The translations under genes and the position numbers were made by a program. This document shows, in pieces, positions 7,088 through 15,409 of a stretch of 64,000 nt of DNA (positions are counted from its first letter, which is position 1; each line of letters begins with the position of its first letter). The stretch is from JANOZM01 sp031429355 (GTDB lineage: Bacteria; Pseudomonadota; Gammaproteobacteria; Burkholderiales; Burkholderiaceae_E), in contig JANOZM010000013.1 of NCBI GenBank assembly GCA_031429355.1, positions 434,001 through 498,000 on the forward strand, given 5' to 3'. Below the pieces are notes generated by a model. That model did not search any database and had not been told where the DNA came from. It worked only from the letters and a program-made list of their open reading frames with translations.

Positions 7088-7663
7088 ATGTTTAATTCTT
7101 ACTTTCGTTGGCAGTCCACAGTCAACACCCCTCGGCTTGCGCTCATTACATTGTTGGCATTCGTTTTCAACCTTTGGGCAACTGATCTTCTCAACTCGGC
7201 CTACGCGGCGTCTGCCTTTCCGGTTCCCTACTGGGAAGCGCAACTTTCATTTGATCATCAAAAACTCAAGGCGTGGTACGGCTACTTGCAAAGCAAAGGT
7301 ACCTTTGATCAGTACGTAAAAACGCAACATATTGATTTTGTTTTCATCGCATCGGTGGTCGTATTGCACATGTCAGCGCTTCTCCTCATATCGCGCTTCG
7401 TGCCTTCGCAGTCTATCGCTCATCGGCTACTTGTCTGGGCCGCCTTATTGTCGATCATTGGACCTGCGGCCGACGCCCTCGAAAACGGCATCTCGTACTT
7501 TATGCTTGCTAACCCGACAAGCTTTGAGCCGAAATTAGCGCTCGCTTATTCATCAATGGCCGCGCTCAAGTTCGCGATGTTTACCGCCGCATACATAGCG
7601 GCAGTTGTCGGCTTGTTGGTGTCCATTTTTATTAGGGGCGCGAGGCTCTGGCCGCGCCAATGA
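7088..7663 (+). CDS. Hypothetical four-helix membrane protein
   Basis: I do not recognise this protein. From the ATG at 7088 it has 191 residues with about four hydrophobic segments: ALITLLAFVFNLWATDLL, FVFIASVVVLHMSALLLI, LLVWAALLSIIGPAADAL and FTAAYIAAVVGLLVSIFI. Between the first two is a soluble loop of ~50 residues (FPVPYWEAQLSFDHQKLKAW). A TTG at 7037 would add 17 polar residues. It stands 117 bases after the BLUF-GNAT pair and could be a third gene of that unit. It ends just before a terminator belonging to the opposite strand. Confidence 0.65.
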   Translation: MFNSYFRWQSTVNTPRLALITLLAFVFNLWATDLLNSAYAASAFPVPYWEAQLSFDHQKLKAWYGYLQSKGTFDQYVKTQHIDFVFIASVVVLHMSALLLISRFVPSQSIAHRLLVWAALLSIIGPAADALENGISYFMLANPTSFEPKLALAYSSMAALKFAMFTAAYIAAVVGLLVSIFIRGARLWPRQ

Positions 7664-7666
7664 GTT

Positions 7667-7699
7667 AAAAAAAAATTGGCGCGAATCAATCGCGCCAAT
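7667..7699 (-). terminator. Rho-independent terminator of the Bug receptor gene
   Basis: ATTGGCGCGA (7675-7684) and TCGCGCCAAT (7690-7699) form a perfect 10-bp stem with a 5-base loop. On the minus strand it is followed by a run of nine T. It ends transcription from the receptor gene. Confidence 0.9.
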
Positions 7700-7732
7700 C
7701 AGTTTAAAACGTTTGGTTAACCAAACTTTGTA

Positions 7733-8734
7733 TTAACTATCCGCAGTGACTTTTGCAAACTTAGCTACGGCTTCCCATTTCTTAATTTCTTTTGCAATTT
7801 GATCGGCAAATTGCTCTGGTGTGTTTCCAATTGGGAACGCGCCTGAATCGCCAATACGCTTCAAGAAATCTGGATCTTTTAATAACTTGACTGTTTCGGC
7901 GTGAAGCTTTGTGACAACTTCTTTTGGTACTTGCTTTGGAGCAACCAAACCAAACCATGTGGAAGCATCGTAGTTTTTTAGACCGAGTTCGGCAAATGTT
8001 GGCAGGTCGGGCAATTGCGGAATACGTTTGTCGTTAGCTAGTCCAATCGCAATTAAACGACCTGATTTAACGTGGGGGAGGGTAGAGGTTAAGTTGTCCC
8101 AAATAATTGGAACCTGACCACCCAACACATCGTTTAAAGCTGGGCCTGCACCACGGTATCCGATGGCGGTCATAAAAATACCGGTTTGGAATTTAAACAA
8201 TTCCATCGCCATATGACCAACACCGCCAGAGCCCGAATGAGCATAGTTATAACGACCCGGCGCCGACTTAATGGCTTTAATAAATTCTGCATAGTTCTTG
8301 GCCGGAAAGCTGGGGTGAACCGCAATAATGCCCGGAACCGCAGCAACGTTAACAATTGGCGCGTAGTCGGTGCGTGGATCGTACTTTAGGTTTTTATAAG
8401 TGCTCAGCGCGGTACCGCAAGTTGAAACAGTACCCATGCCGATGGTGTAGCCGTCAGGTGTCGACTTTGCAATTAATTCGGCACCGATGGTTCCGCCGCC
8501 ACCAGCGCGGTTTTCTACAACTACTGGTTGACCTAAAATTGGGCCCAAGCGCGAAGCGAGCAAACGACCAACAATATCGGTCGAGCCACCCGGTGCAAAT
8601 GGGATAATTAAGCGAATAGGCTTAGTTGGATAGGCACTTTGTGCAAATACGGGCATAGCGCTAGATACACCGGCGGCACCGGCAGCGGTTACGATTTGAC
8701 GACGCTGCAAGGAAATAGATTTAGACGACTTCAT
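7733..8734 (-). CDS. Bug/TctC-family periplasmic solute receptor
   Basis: A 333-residue substrate-binding protein of the tripartite tricarboxylate transporter class. The N-terminus has a Tat-like twin Arg (LQRRQIVTAAGAAG) before a hydrophobic stretch and a likely cut after VFA. The mature part starts YPTKPIRLIIPFAPGGSTDIVGRLLA, then VVENRAGGGGTIGAELIAKSTPDGYT and YRGAGPALNDVLGGQVPIIWDN, all typical Bug blocks. It binds a carboxylate in the periplasm. No tctA or tctB permease gene is nearby, as is common for the many orphan Bug proteins of Burkholderiales. A strong terminator follows. Confidence 0.93.
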   Translation of the reverse strand: MKSSKSISLQRRQIVTAAGAAGVSSAMPVFAQSAYPTKPIRLIIPFAPGGSTDIVGRLLASRLGPILGQPVVVENRAGGGGTIGAELIAKSTPDGYTIGMGTVSTCGTALSTYKNLKYDPRTDYAPIVNVAAVPGIIAVHPSFPAKNYAEFIKAIKSAPGRYNYAHSGSGGVGHMAMELFKFQTGIFMTAIGYRGAGPALNDVLGGQVPIIWDNLTSTLPHVKSGRLIAIGLANDKRIPQLPDLPTFAELGLKNYDASTWFGLVAPKQVPKEVVTKLHAETVKLLKDPDFLKRIGDSGAFPIGNTPEQFADQIAKEIKKWEAVAKFAKVTADS

Positions 8735-8893
8735 TTAAGAACTCCATGATTTAAACTGAGTCAAGGGTAGCAAAAACGCAAGCTGCTGGCGATCCGGTAA
8801 ACTGCGTATAGCCGAGTTGGGCGGTTGCTTGTCCAAACGACGCGTCGCTTTACCCCTTTCTTTCGTTTTTTAATTTTAAGTTTCGAGCTCAAT

Positions 8894-9994
8894 ATGTCTG
8901 GCAATAGCATCGGTTTACTGTTTAACGTAAGCACTTTCGGCGAATCTCACGGTCCCGCCATTGGTTGCATCATCGATGGTTGCCCCCCTGGGATGTCGCT
9001 TAGTGAGACCGATATTCAACCCGAACTCGATCGTCGTAAGCCCGGCACATCAAGGCATGTCACCCAGCGCCAAGAGTCCGATACGGTAAAGATTTTATCC
9101 GGCGTTTTCGAAGGGAAAACCACCGGTACGCCAATAGCGCTACTCATTCAAAACGAGGACGCGCGTAGTAAAGACTATAGCGAGATTGCTCAAAGTTTTC
9201 GCCCGGGGCACGCCGATTACACCTATTTGCAAAAGTACGGGATTCGCGATTATCGCGGCGGTGGTCGCTCCTCGGCCCGCTTAACAGCCCCAATTGTTGC
9301 TGCGGGCGCGGTGGCCAAAAAGTGGCTCAGCGAACATGCCGCTATATCTGTTCGGGCGCACATGTCTCAGCTTGGAAAAATAAAAATTGCTTTCGAAACT
9401 TGGGATGAGGTTGAAAAAAATGCATTCTTTGCCGCCAATGTTTCGCAAATTCCGGCACTAGAAGCGTATATGGATCAATTGCGCCGTGATGGTGACTCTT
9501 GCGGTGCGCGCATCGAAGTTGTTGCCCAAGGTGTTCCAGTGGGTTGGGGCGAGCCCGTGTTTGATCGATTAGATGCCGATATTGCCCACGCAATGATGGG
9601 CCTTAATGCAGTAAAAGCGGTCAGTCTTGGTGCTGGGTTTGATTCGGTAGAGCAACTCGGTTCGCAGCATGGCGACGAATTAACTCCCAATGGTTTTCGT
9701 GGCAACAATGCGGGCGGTGTGTTGGGCGGCATTTCCACCGGTCAACCCGTAACAGTATCAATTGCGATTAAGCCAACTTCGAGTATTCGTACTGAGCGCG
9801 AGTCTATCAATTTATCGGGCGAATCAACCTCGGTACGCACTTTGGGTCGCCATGATCCTTGCGTAGGTATTCGTGCGACCCCAATTGCCGAAGCGTTGCT
9901 TGCTCTTGTGTTGATTGATCATGCATTACGCCATCGCGCGCAATGTGGTGACGTGCAATCGCCTATGACCAAAATTGCAGGGTCGATTGCTTGA
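8894..9994 (+). CDS. aroC: Chorismate synthase
   Basis: Converts 5-enolpyruvylshikimate 3-phosphate to chorismate with reduced FMN, the last step of the shikimate pathway. The start at 8894 gives MSGNSIGLLFNVSTFGESHG and 366 residues, the normal length; the longer frame upstream is not needed. Family blocks include GESHGPAIGCIIDGCPPG, RPGHADYTYLQKYGIRDYRGGGRSSARLTA, GNNAGGVLGGISTGQPV and RHDPCVGIRATPIAEA. The MFS gene follows 17 bases later. Chorismate made here feeds tryptophan synthesis encoded further along. Confidence 0.97.
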   Translation: MSGNSIGLLFNVSTFGESHGPAIGCIIDGCPPGMSLSETDIQPELDRRKPGTSRHVTQRQESDTVKILSGVFEGKTTGTPIALLIQNEDARSKDYSEIAQSFRPGHADYTYLQKYGIRDYRGGGRSSARLTAPIVAAGAVAKKWLSEHAAISVRAHMSQLGKIKIAFETWDEVEKNAFFAANVSQIPALEAYMDQLRRDGDSCGARIEVVAQGVPVGWGEPVFDRLDADIAHAMMGLNAVKAVSLGAGFDSVEQLGSQHGDELTPNGFRGNNAGGVLGGISTGQPVTVSIAIKPTSSIRTERESINLSGESTSVRTLGRHDPCVGIRATPIAEALLALVLIDHALRHRAQCGDVQSPMTKIAGSIA

Positions 9995-10011
9995 TTTAGT
10001 AAAACGCCGAT

Positions 10012-11193
10012 ATGCCCAATAGCAGCGAGGGTCGCCCAATTGCCGCGTTATTTTTCGGCTATTTTTTCTATGTGGGAATATTTTCGCCGTACTTAAGTTT
10101 GTATTTTTCGGCACAAAAATTTGCGGTCGCAGAAATTGCCTTTTTGCTGTCCTTAACATCGGTATTGCGTATTTTTGGACCCTATGTTTGGGGGCAACTA
10201 GCCGATCACTTGCAACGGCCCGAACGTTTGGTGCAATGGGCGGCGTTTTTAATGATTCCGCTAACCGCGGCTTTAAATTACGGCAACTTGTTTGGCGACG
10301 CCTTTATCAACTACGCCATTATTTTAATGTTGCTGTTTTTTGTTTCTAGCGCATTTGGCCCAATTGGCGAATCTTTGGCAGTGGGTGTAACTGGCTCTGA
10401 TCAAGGACGCTATGGCCGGTTGCGTTCGTTCGGTTCTATTGGGTACATCGTTGCAGTTTTAGCAATGGGACCAATTTTAGATTCGGTTGGCATTTTATCG
10501 TTGCCTTGGTGGCTGCTAAGTGCCAGTGTTATTTTGTTTTGCATTTCGTTAACGTTGCCGCGATCAACTTCAAACGCCTTGTCGCATATGGAACCTATTG
10601 TGGCGGTGTTGCGTCGCCCAGCGGTTGTTGCATTTTTCGGATCTGCGTTTTTAATGGTTTTTGCGCACTTTAGTCTGTACACGTTTTACTCGTTACACCT
10701 CGAAAAACTAGGCTTTACCAAGACCGAAATTGGCCTGTTGTGGGGCGCGGGCGTGGTTGCCGAAATTGTGCTTTTTTATGTGCAACATTTGTTCTTTAAA
10801 CGGTATTCGTTACAGCATTTAGCATTGTTTAGTTTTGTAATTGCGGCGATTCGTTTTGCGCTAATTGGTGGCGTTGGCGATTCGACCGTGGCTCTAGTTT
10901 TTGTGCAACTATTACACGCAGTTACTTTTGCCCTGCATCATTCGGCTAGCGTGGCTTTGTTACGAACTTGGTTTGTGCCAGCCCAACAAGCTCGCGCGCA
11001 AGCGCTTTACATTGTTATTGCGTACGGCCTAGGCGGCACGCTAGGGTCTTTAGTGTTGGCGGTATTGTGGGAAAAAGTAAGCCCTGCCGCAGTTTTTTAC
11101 GGTGCCGCAGTGGCTAGTTTGTTAGGATTTGCTTTTATGTACTACAGCAATCTATGCTCTGCAAATGAATCAATAGAAGGAAAACAACTGTGA
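10012..11193 (+). CDS. MFS transporter, MFS_1-like/HcaT family
   Basis: A 393-residue membrane protein with twelve hydrophobic segments. The N-terminus (AALFFGYFFYVGIFSPYLSLYF) and FGPYVWGQLADHLQRPERLVQW fit the MFS_1-like group that includes HcaT and LacY-like proteins. Further typical blocks are GRYGRLRSFGSIGYIVA and LLWGAGVVAEIVLFYVQH. The substrate is unknown. It sits between aroC and the M48 protease gene, with a four-base overlap (GTGA) with the latter, so these three are probably one transcript. Confidence 0.88.
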   Translation: MPNSSEGRPIAALFFGYFFYVGIFSPYLSLYFSAQKFAVAEIAFLLSLTSVLRIFGPYVWGQLADHLQRPERLVQWAAFLMIPLTAALNYGNLFGDAFINYAIILMLLFFVSSAFGPIGESLAVGVTGSDQGRYGRLRSFGSIGYIVAVLAMGPILDSVGILSLPWWLLSASVILFCISLTLPRSTSNALSHMEPIVAVLRRPAVVAFFGSAFLMVFAHFSLYTFYSLHLEKLGFTKTEIGLLWGAGVVAEIVLFYVQHLFFKRYSLQHLALFSFVIAAIRFALIGGVGDSTVALVFVQLLHAVTFALHHSASVALLRTWFVPAQQARAQALYIVIAYGLGGTLGSLVLAVLWEKVSPAAVFYGAAVASLLGFAFMYYSNLCSANESIEGKQL

Positions 11194-12077
11194 TTACAAC
11201 AATGTTTAGTACCCGTTCCAATCAAAAACCGACGATTCGCGTTGCCAAGTGGGCAGCAGTTGGTTTGTGCTCGTTAGCGATCATTGGCATGACGGGCTGT
11301 AAATCGGTAAAAACAACTCAAGCGGGTACGGTCGGTGTCGACCGCAGTCAGCGAATGTCCAGCATGGTTTCGGAAAGCCAGCTTCGCCAAGGTGCCGCGC
11401 AAGCCTACCGCGAAGTGCTCGATAAAGAGTCCGCCAAAGGTAATGTTAATTCTGATGTTGTCTTGACAGAGCGTGTTCGGGCGATTTCTCGCCGCCTTAT
11501 TCCGGCCACCAATGTGTTTCGGGCCGATGCACCCAATTGGCAATGGGAAGTTAATGTGATTCGGTCCGATGAATTAAATGCGTGGTGTATGCCTGGCGGA
11601 AAAATAGCCATTTATACCGGCATCATTACGCGCCTAAATTTAAATGATGATGAAATTGCTGCCATCATGGGTCACGAAATTGCACATGCGTTGCGCGAAC
11701 ATGCGCGCGAACGTGCTTCGGAACAAATGGGGCTTAGCGTGGTCGCAGCGGGTGCGGGCATTGCCACCGGCAGCAAAGCAGTGATGGACATGACCAGCCT
11801 CGCTTTGCAAACCACTTTCGGTTTGCCACACAGCCGCTTGCACGAACAAGAGGCCGATCGTTTGGGCATAGAGTTGGCCGCTCGCGCCGGTTACGACCCA
11901 CGTGCAGCCATTACGCTTTGGCAAAAAATGGCCAGTCAAGCGGGCGCAAAAGGGCCGCAATGGTTAAGTACTCACCCGTCACCTCAAACTCGGATTCAAG
12001 ACTTAACCGCTTATGGGGCCAAAGTTCAGCCGCTGTACGAAGCTGCCCGAAGCGGTCAACCGCCGCCCAAGCGTTGA
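11190..12077 (+). CDS. M48-family periplasmic metalloprotease lipoprotein
   Basis: 295 residues from the GTG that overlaps the MFS stop; an ATG at 11202 is an alternative. A signal peptide ends in a lipobox-like IGMTGC with Cys37, so the protein is probably anchored in the outer membrane. The zinc motif is HEIAH at 162-166, with the third ligand in the EADRLG block near 221. The length and architecture resemble LoiP/YggG-type proteases without TPRs. It likely takes part in envelope protein quality control. A rho-independent terminator follows at 12088. Confidence 0.93.
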   Translation: MITTMFSTRSNQKPTIRVAKWAAVGLCSLAIIGMTGCKSVKTTQAGTVGVDRSQRMSSMVSESQLRQGAAQAYREVLDKESAKGNVNSDVVLTERVRAISRRLIPATNVFRADAPNWQWEVNVIRSDELNAWCMPGGKIAIYTGIITRLNLNDDEIAAIMGHEIAHALREHARERASEQMGLSVVAAGAGIATGSKAVMDMTSLALQTTFGLPHSRLHEQEADRLGIELAARAGYDPRAAITLWQKMASQAGAKGPQWLSTHPSPQTRIQDLTAYGAKVQPLYEAARSGQPPPKR

Positions 12078-12087
12078 AACAATAAAG

Positions 12088-12117
12088 AAAGTGGGGGTAA
12101 TTTGCCCCGCTTTTTTT
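12088..12117 (+). terminator. Rho-independent terminator after the M48 gene
   Basis: AAAGTGGGG (12088-12096) pairs with CCCCGCTTT (12105-12113) with one G-T pair, followed by a T-run at 12111-12117. It separates the aroC-MFS-M48 unit from leuC. Confidence 0.85.
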
Positions 12118-12142
12118 GAAGTTTTAAGGGGGGTGTGCGTGG

Positions 12143-12209
12143 CATAATCTGGGGTGATTCGCAGTTTTTTCCACGTCAACTTCGGTCGATTTAATCAACG
12201 ACCGTTTTT
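12143..12209 (+). promoter_or_regulatory. leuC leader with possible -10 box and small terminator-like hairpin
   Basis: CATAAT at 12143-12148 could be a -10 element, but no well-spaced -35 is evident. Downstream, CGGTCG (12183-12188) pairs with CGACCG (12199-12204) and five T follow, ending 13 bases before the leuC ATG. This could act as an attenuator. No leucine-rich leader peptide is visible, so classical attenuation is not supported. Confidence 0.4.
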
Positions 12210-12221
12210 ACTAAGAACCCT

Positions 12222-13628
12222 ATGCTACGCACTTTATACGACAAACTTTGGGACGACCATGTTGTTCACGAAGAGTCTGACGGCACTTGCTTAATTTACA
12301 TTGACCGTCATTTGGTTCACGAGGTTACTAGCCCTCAAGCGTTTGATGGCCTGCGCCTTGCAGATCGAAAGCCTTGGCGAATCTCGGCTAATTTAGCTGT
12401 TGTGGACCATAACGTACCAACAACAGATCGCAGCCTTGGCATTACCGATCCAACATCTCGCGCGCAAGTCGAAGCGCTGGATAAAAACGCCAGCGAGTTT
12501 GGCTTGCAGTATTTCAATATTAAAGATCAACGCCAAGGCATTGTTCACGTTATTGGCCCAGAGCAAGGCGCAACGCTGCCGGGCATGACCGTAGTTTGCG
12601 GCGATTCGCACACCAGCACACATGGTGCCTTTGGTTGCCTAGCGTTTGGCATTGGTACCTCAGAAGTTGAGCATGTGTTGGCGACGCAATGTTTAGTCGG
12701 CAAAAAATCTAAAAACATGTTGGTACGTATTGACGGGCGCTTAGGGGCTGGCGTTACCGCAAAAGATTTAGTGTTGGCCGTTATTGGCCGCATTGGTACC
12801 GCTGGCGGCACCGGATTTGCTATTGAGTTTGCGGGTTCGGCAATTACTGCGTTGTCGATGGAAGGGCGCATGACGGTTTGCAATATGGCAATTGAAGCGG
12901 GTGCTCGTGCCGGCATGGTTGCTGTCGATCAAACGACCATCAATTATTTAAAGGGCCGTCCATTAGCTCCAACGGGCGATTTGTGGAATGTTGCGGCTCA
13001 ACTGTGGTCGGGCTATGTTAGTGATGTTGGTGCAAAATTCGATTCAATTGTAGAACTTCGCGCCGAAGATATTCGCCCCCACGTCACTTGGGGAACCTCG
13101 CCCGAAATGGTAGTGTCCATCGAAGACCGCGTACCCGATCCAGACAAAGAAAAAGACTCAACACGTCGTGAAGGCATGGAGCGCGCATTGCAATACATGG
13201 GTCTCACACCGAATACCCCAATTGATCAAATAAAAATCGACAAAGTATTTATTGGTTCTTGCACCAATTCGCGTATCGAAGATTTGCGCGCGGCGGCCGT
13301 AGTGGTGCGCGGACGTCGTAAAGCCGACAGTGTCAAAATTGCATTGGTCGTGCCGGGTTCGGGTTTAATTAAAGCGCAAGCTGAAGCCGAAGGTTTAGAT
13401 AAAATTTTTATCGCCGCTGGGTTCGAATGGCGCGAGCCAGGTTGCTCGATGTGCCTTGCCATGAACGCCGACCGTCTTGAGCCGGGCGAGCGTTGCGCCT
13501 CTACCTCCAACCGTAATTTCGAAGGCCGCCAAGGCGCGGGTGGACGAACGCATTTAGTCAGCCCCGCCATGGCGGCAGCTGCCGGTATTGCTGGGCATTT
13601 TGTTGACGTTCGAAGGATGGGAGCTTAA
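12222..13628 (+). CDS. leuC: 3-isopropylmalate dehydratase large subunit
   Basis: 468 residues, the normal length. With LeuD it isomerises 2-isopropylmalate to 3-isopropylmalate through a 4Fe-4S cluster. The cluster cysteines are in VFIGSCTNSRIEDLRAAA and GCSMCLAMN. Other blocks are VCGDSHTSTHGAFGCLAFGIGTSEVEHVLATQ and STSNRNFEGRQGAGGRTHLVSP. leuD starts two bases after the stop. Many Burkholderiales have a small lipoprotein gene between leuC and leuD; here there is none. Confidence 0.98.
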   Translation: MLRTLYDKLWDDHVVHEESDGTCLIYIDRHLVHEVTSPQAFDGLRLADRKPWRISANLAVVDHNVPTTDRSLGITDPTSRAQVEALDKNASEFGLQYFNIKDQRQGIVHVIGPEQGATLPGMTVVCGDSHTSTHGAFGCLAFGIGTSEVEHVLATQCLVGKKSKNMLVRIDGRLGAGVTAKDLVLAVIGRIGTAGGTGFAIEFAGSAITALSMEGRMTVCNMAIEAGARAGMVAVDQTTINYLKGRPLAPTGDLWNVAAQLWSGYVSDVGAKFDSIVELRAEDIRPHVTWGTSPEMVVSIEDRVPDPDKEKDSTRREGMERALQYMGLTPNTPIDQIKIDKVFIGSCTNSRIEDLRAAAVVVRGRRKADSVKIALVVPGSGLIKAQAEAEGLDKIFIAAGFEWREPGCSMCLAMNADRLEPGERCASTSNRNFEGRQGAGGRTHLVSPAMAAAAGIAGHFVDVRRMGA

Positions 13629-13630
13629 CC

Positions 13631-14278
13631 ATGCGCGCATTTACTATTCACCGTGGGGTAGTCGCCCCAATGGATCGCTCGAACGTTGATACCGATGCGA
13701 TTATCCCGAAGCAATTTTTAAAATCAATTAGTCGCGCCGGTTTTGGGCCTAACTTGTTTGATGATTGGCGTTACCTTGATAAAGGTGAGCCAGGAAAAGA
13801 CAACTCAGTACGCCCACTAAACCCCGATTTTGTTTTAAACCAAGCGCGGTTTCGTAATTCAAGCGTGTTGTTGTGCCGTAAAAACTTTGGTTGCGGATCG
13901 AGCCGTGAGCATGCCCCGTGGGCGCTAGAGGATTACGGTTTTCGGGCCATTATCGCTCCTTCGTTCGCCGATATTTTTTACAATAATTGTTTTAAAAATG
14001 GCCTGTTGCCCATTCGTTTAAGCGAGGCGGAAGTTGATGCGTTGTTTTACGACGTGCAAACTTTCCCTGGATTCGAATTAACCATCGATTTGGAAAAACA
14101 ATTGGTTTCTACAATTGATGGAAGCAAGGTCATGCCGTTTGAGGTCGAAGGTCATCGCCGTTATTGCTTGCTAAATGGGTTTGACGATATTGGTTTGTCC
14201 TTGCGTCACGCCGACAAAATCCGTGAATTTGAAGCCAAGCGTCTATTGACTCAGCCCTGGCTCGCCAACACTTTGTAA
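13631..14278 (+). CDS. leuD: 3-isopropylmalate dehydratase small subunit
   Basis: 215 residues. It begins AFTIHRGVVAPMDRSNVDTDAIIPKQFLK, then has the swivel-domain block NFGCGSSREHAPWALEDYGFRAIIAPSFADIFYNNCFKNGLLPI, which binds substrate against the LeuC cluster domain. It lies two bases after leuC, so translation is coupled, and 23 bases before leuB. This is the bacterial type of separate small subunit. Confidence 0.98.
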   Translation: MRAFTIHRGVVAPMDRSNVDTDAIIPKQFLKSISRAGFGPNLFDDWRYLDKGEPGKDNSVRPLNPDFVLNQARFRNSSVLLCRKNFGCGSSREHAPWALEDYGFRAIIAPSFADIFYNNCFKNGLLPIRLSEAEVDALFYDVQTFPGFELTIDLEKQLVSTIDGSKVMPFEVEGHRRYCLLNGFDDIGLSLRHADKIREFEAKRLLTQPWLANTL

Positions 14279-14301
14279 TTGTTTTTAGATCGATATTTAA
14301 A

Positions 14302-15357
14302 ATGAAAATAGCAGTCTTAGCCGGTGACGGCATTGGCCCCGAAATTACTGATCAAGCAGTCCGTGTTTTGGAAGCACTAAACATTGGGCTTAGTTTTGAC
14401 TATGCAGCCGTTGGTGGCGCAGGTTACGATCAATTTGGCGACCCATTGCCCGAAGCAACCGTTAAAGTTTGCGAAGGTGCTCGTGCAATTTTGTTTGGTT
14501 CGGTTGGTGGTCCGCAGTATGACAAATTAGATCGCCCAAAGCGCCCCGAGCAAGGTCTATTGCGCCTGCGTAAACACTTTGACTTATTTGCAAATTTTCG
14601 ACCCGCAATTGTTTACGAAGCGCTCGCACATGCGTCACCCTTAAAGCCTGAAATTGTGGCGGGTTTAGATATCTTAATTATGCGTGAGCTAACTAGCGAT
14701 ATTTATTTTGGACAACCGCGTGGCATTCAAAAAAATGCTGCAGGTCTGCGCGAAGGCTTTGATACGATGCGCTACAACGAGGCGGAAATTACACGCATCA
14801 CCCATGTTGCGTTTCAAGCGGCGCGCAAGCGTCAGCGCAAAGTGTGCTCAATCGATAAATCAAACGTCTTAGAAACCACGCAGTTGTGGAAAGACGTTGT
14901 AAACGAAATTGCTCCGCAATACCCTGATGTTGAGTGCACCCATATGTTGGTCGATAATGCGGCGATGCAACTAATTCGCAACCCTAAGCAGTTCGATGTA
15001 TTGTTGTGTGGAAATATGTTTGGCGACATTCTGTCGGACGAAGCTTCTATGTTGACTGGGTCTATTGGTATGCTGCCGTCGGCTTCGGTAAACGGTAAAG
15101 GGTTTGGCTTATACGAGCCCATTCACGGGTCAGCGCCCGATATAGCAGGTAAAGGTATTGCAAATCCTTTGGCTACAATTTTGTCCGCTGCAATGATGTT
15201 GCGGTTTTCGTTAGATCAAGAGGCAGCTGCTGCAAAAGTTGAAGCTGCAGTTAAAAAGGTTTTGGGGCAGGGTATTCGCACTGCGGATATTGCTGGGCCC
15301 AATGATGTTAAAGCCAGTACTAAGACAATGGGCGATGCGGTTATTGCTGCCTTGTGA
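14302..15357 (+). CDS. leuB: 3-isopropylmalate dehydrogenase
   Basis: 351 residues. It performs the NAD-dependent oxidative decarboxylation of 3-isopropylmalate, the third step of leucine synthesis. Signature blocks are KIAVLAGDGIGPEIT, RLRKHFDLFANFRPA, the substrate and metal block GNMFGDILSDEASMLTGSIGMLPSAS, and the NAD-specific GLYEPIHGSAPDIAGKGIANP. The 3' end lies in a 14-bp tandem duplication (15343-15370) that includes the stop codon; the extra copy is outside the frame. Confidence 0.98.
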   Translation: MKIAVLAGDGIGPEITDQAVRVLEALNIGLSFDYAAVGGAGYDQFGDPLPEATVKVCEGARAILFGSVGGPQYDKLDRPKRPEQGLLRLRKHFDLFANFRPAIVYEALAHASPLKPEIVAGLDILIMRELTSDIYFGQPRGIQKNAAGLREGFDTMRYNEAEITRITHVAFQAARKRQRKVCSIDKSNVLETTQLWKDVVNEIAPQYPDVECTHMLVDNAAMQLIRNPKQFDVLLCGNMFGDILSDEASMLTGSIGMLPSASVNGKGFGLYEPIHGSAPDIAGKGIANPLATILSAAMMLRFSLDQEAAAAKVEAAVKKVLGQGIRTADIAGPNDVKASTKTMGDAVIAAL

Positions 15358-15370
15358 TTGCTGCCTTGTG
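15343..15370 (+). repeat. 14-bp tandem duplication across the leuB stop
   Basis: ATTGCTGCCTTGTG occurs twice in direct succession (15343-15356 and 15357-15370). The leuB TGA is formed at the end of the first copy. It looks like a recent replication-slippage duplication. It does not alter the protein. Confidence 0.9.
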
Positions 15371-15409
15371 ATTGACGCCTGGTAATAAAAATTATTTAAA
15401 GAGTTTGGA

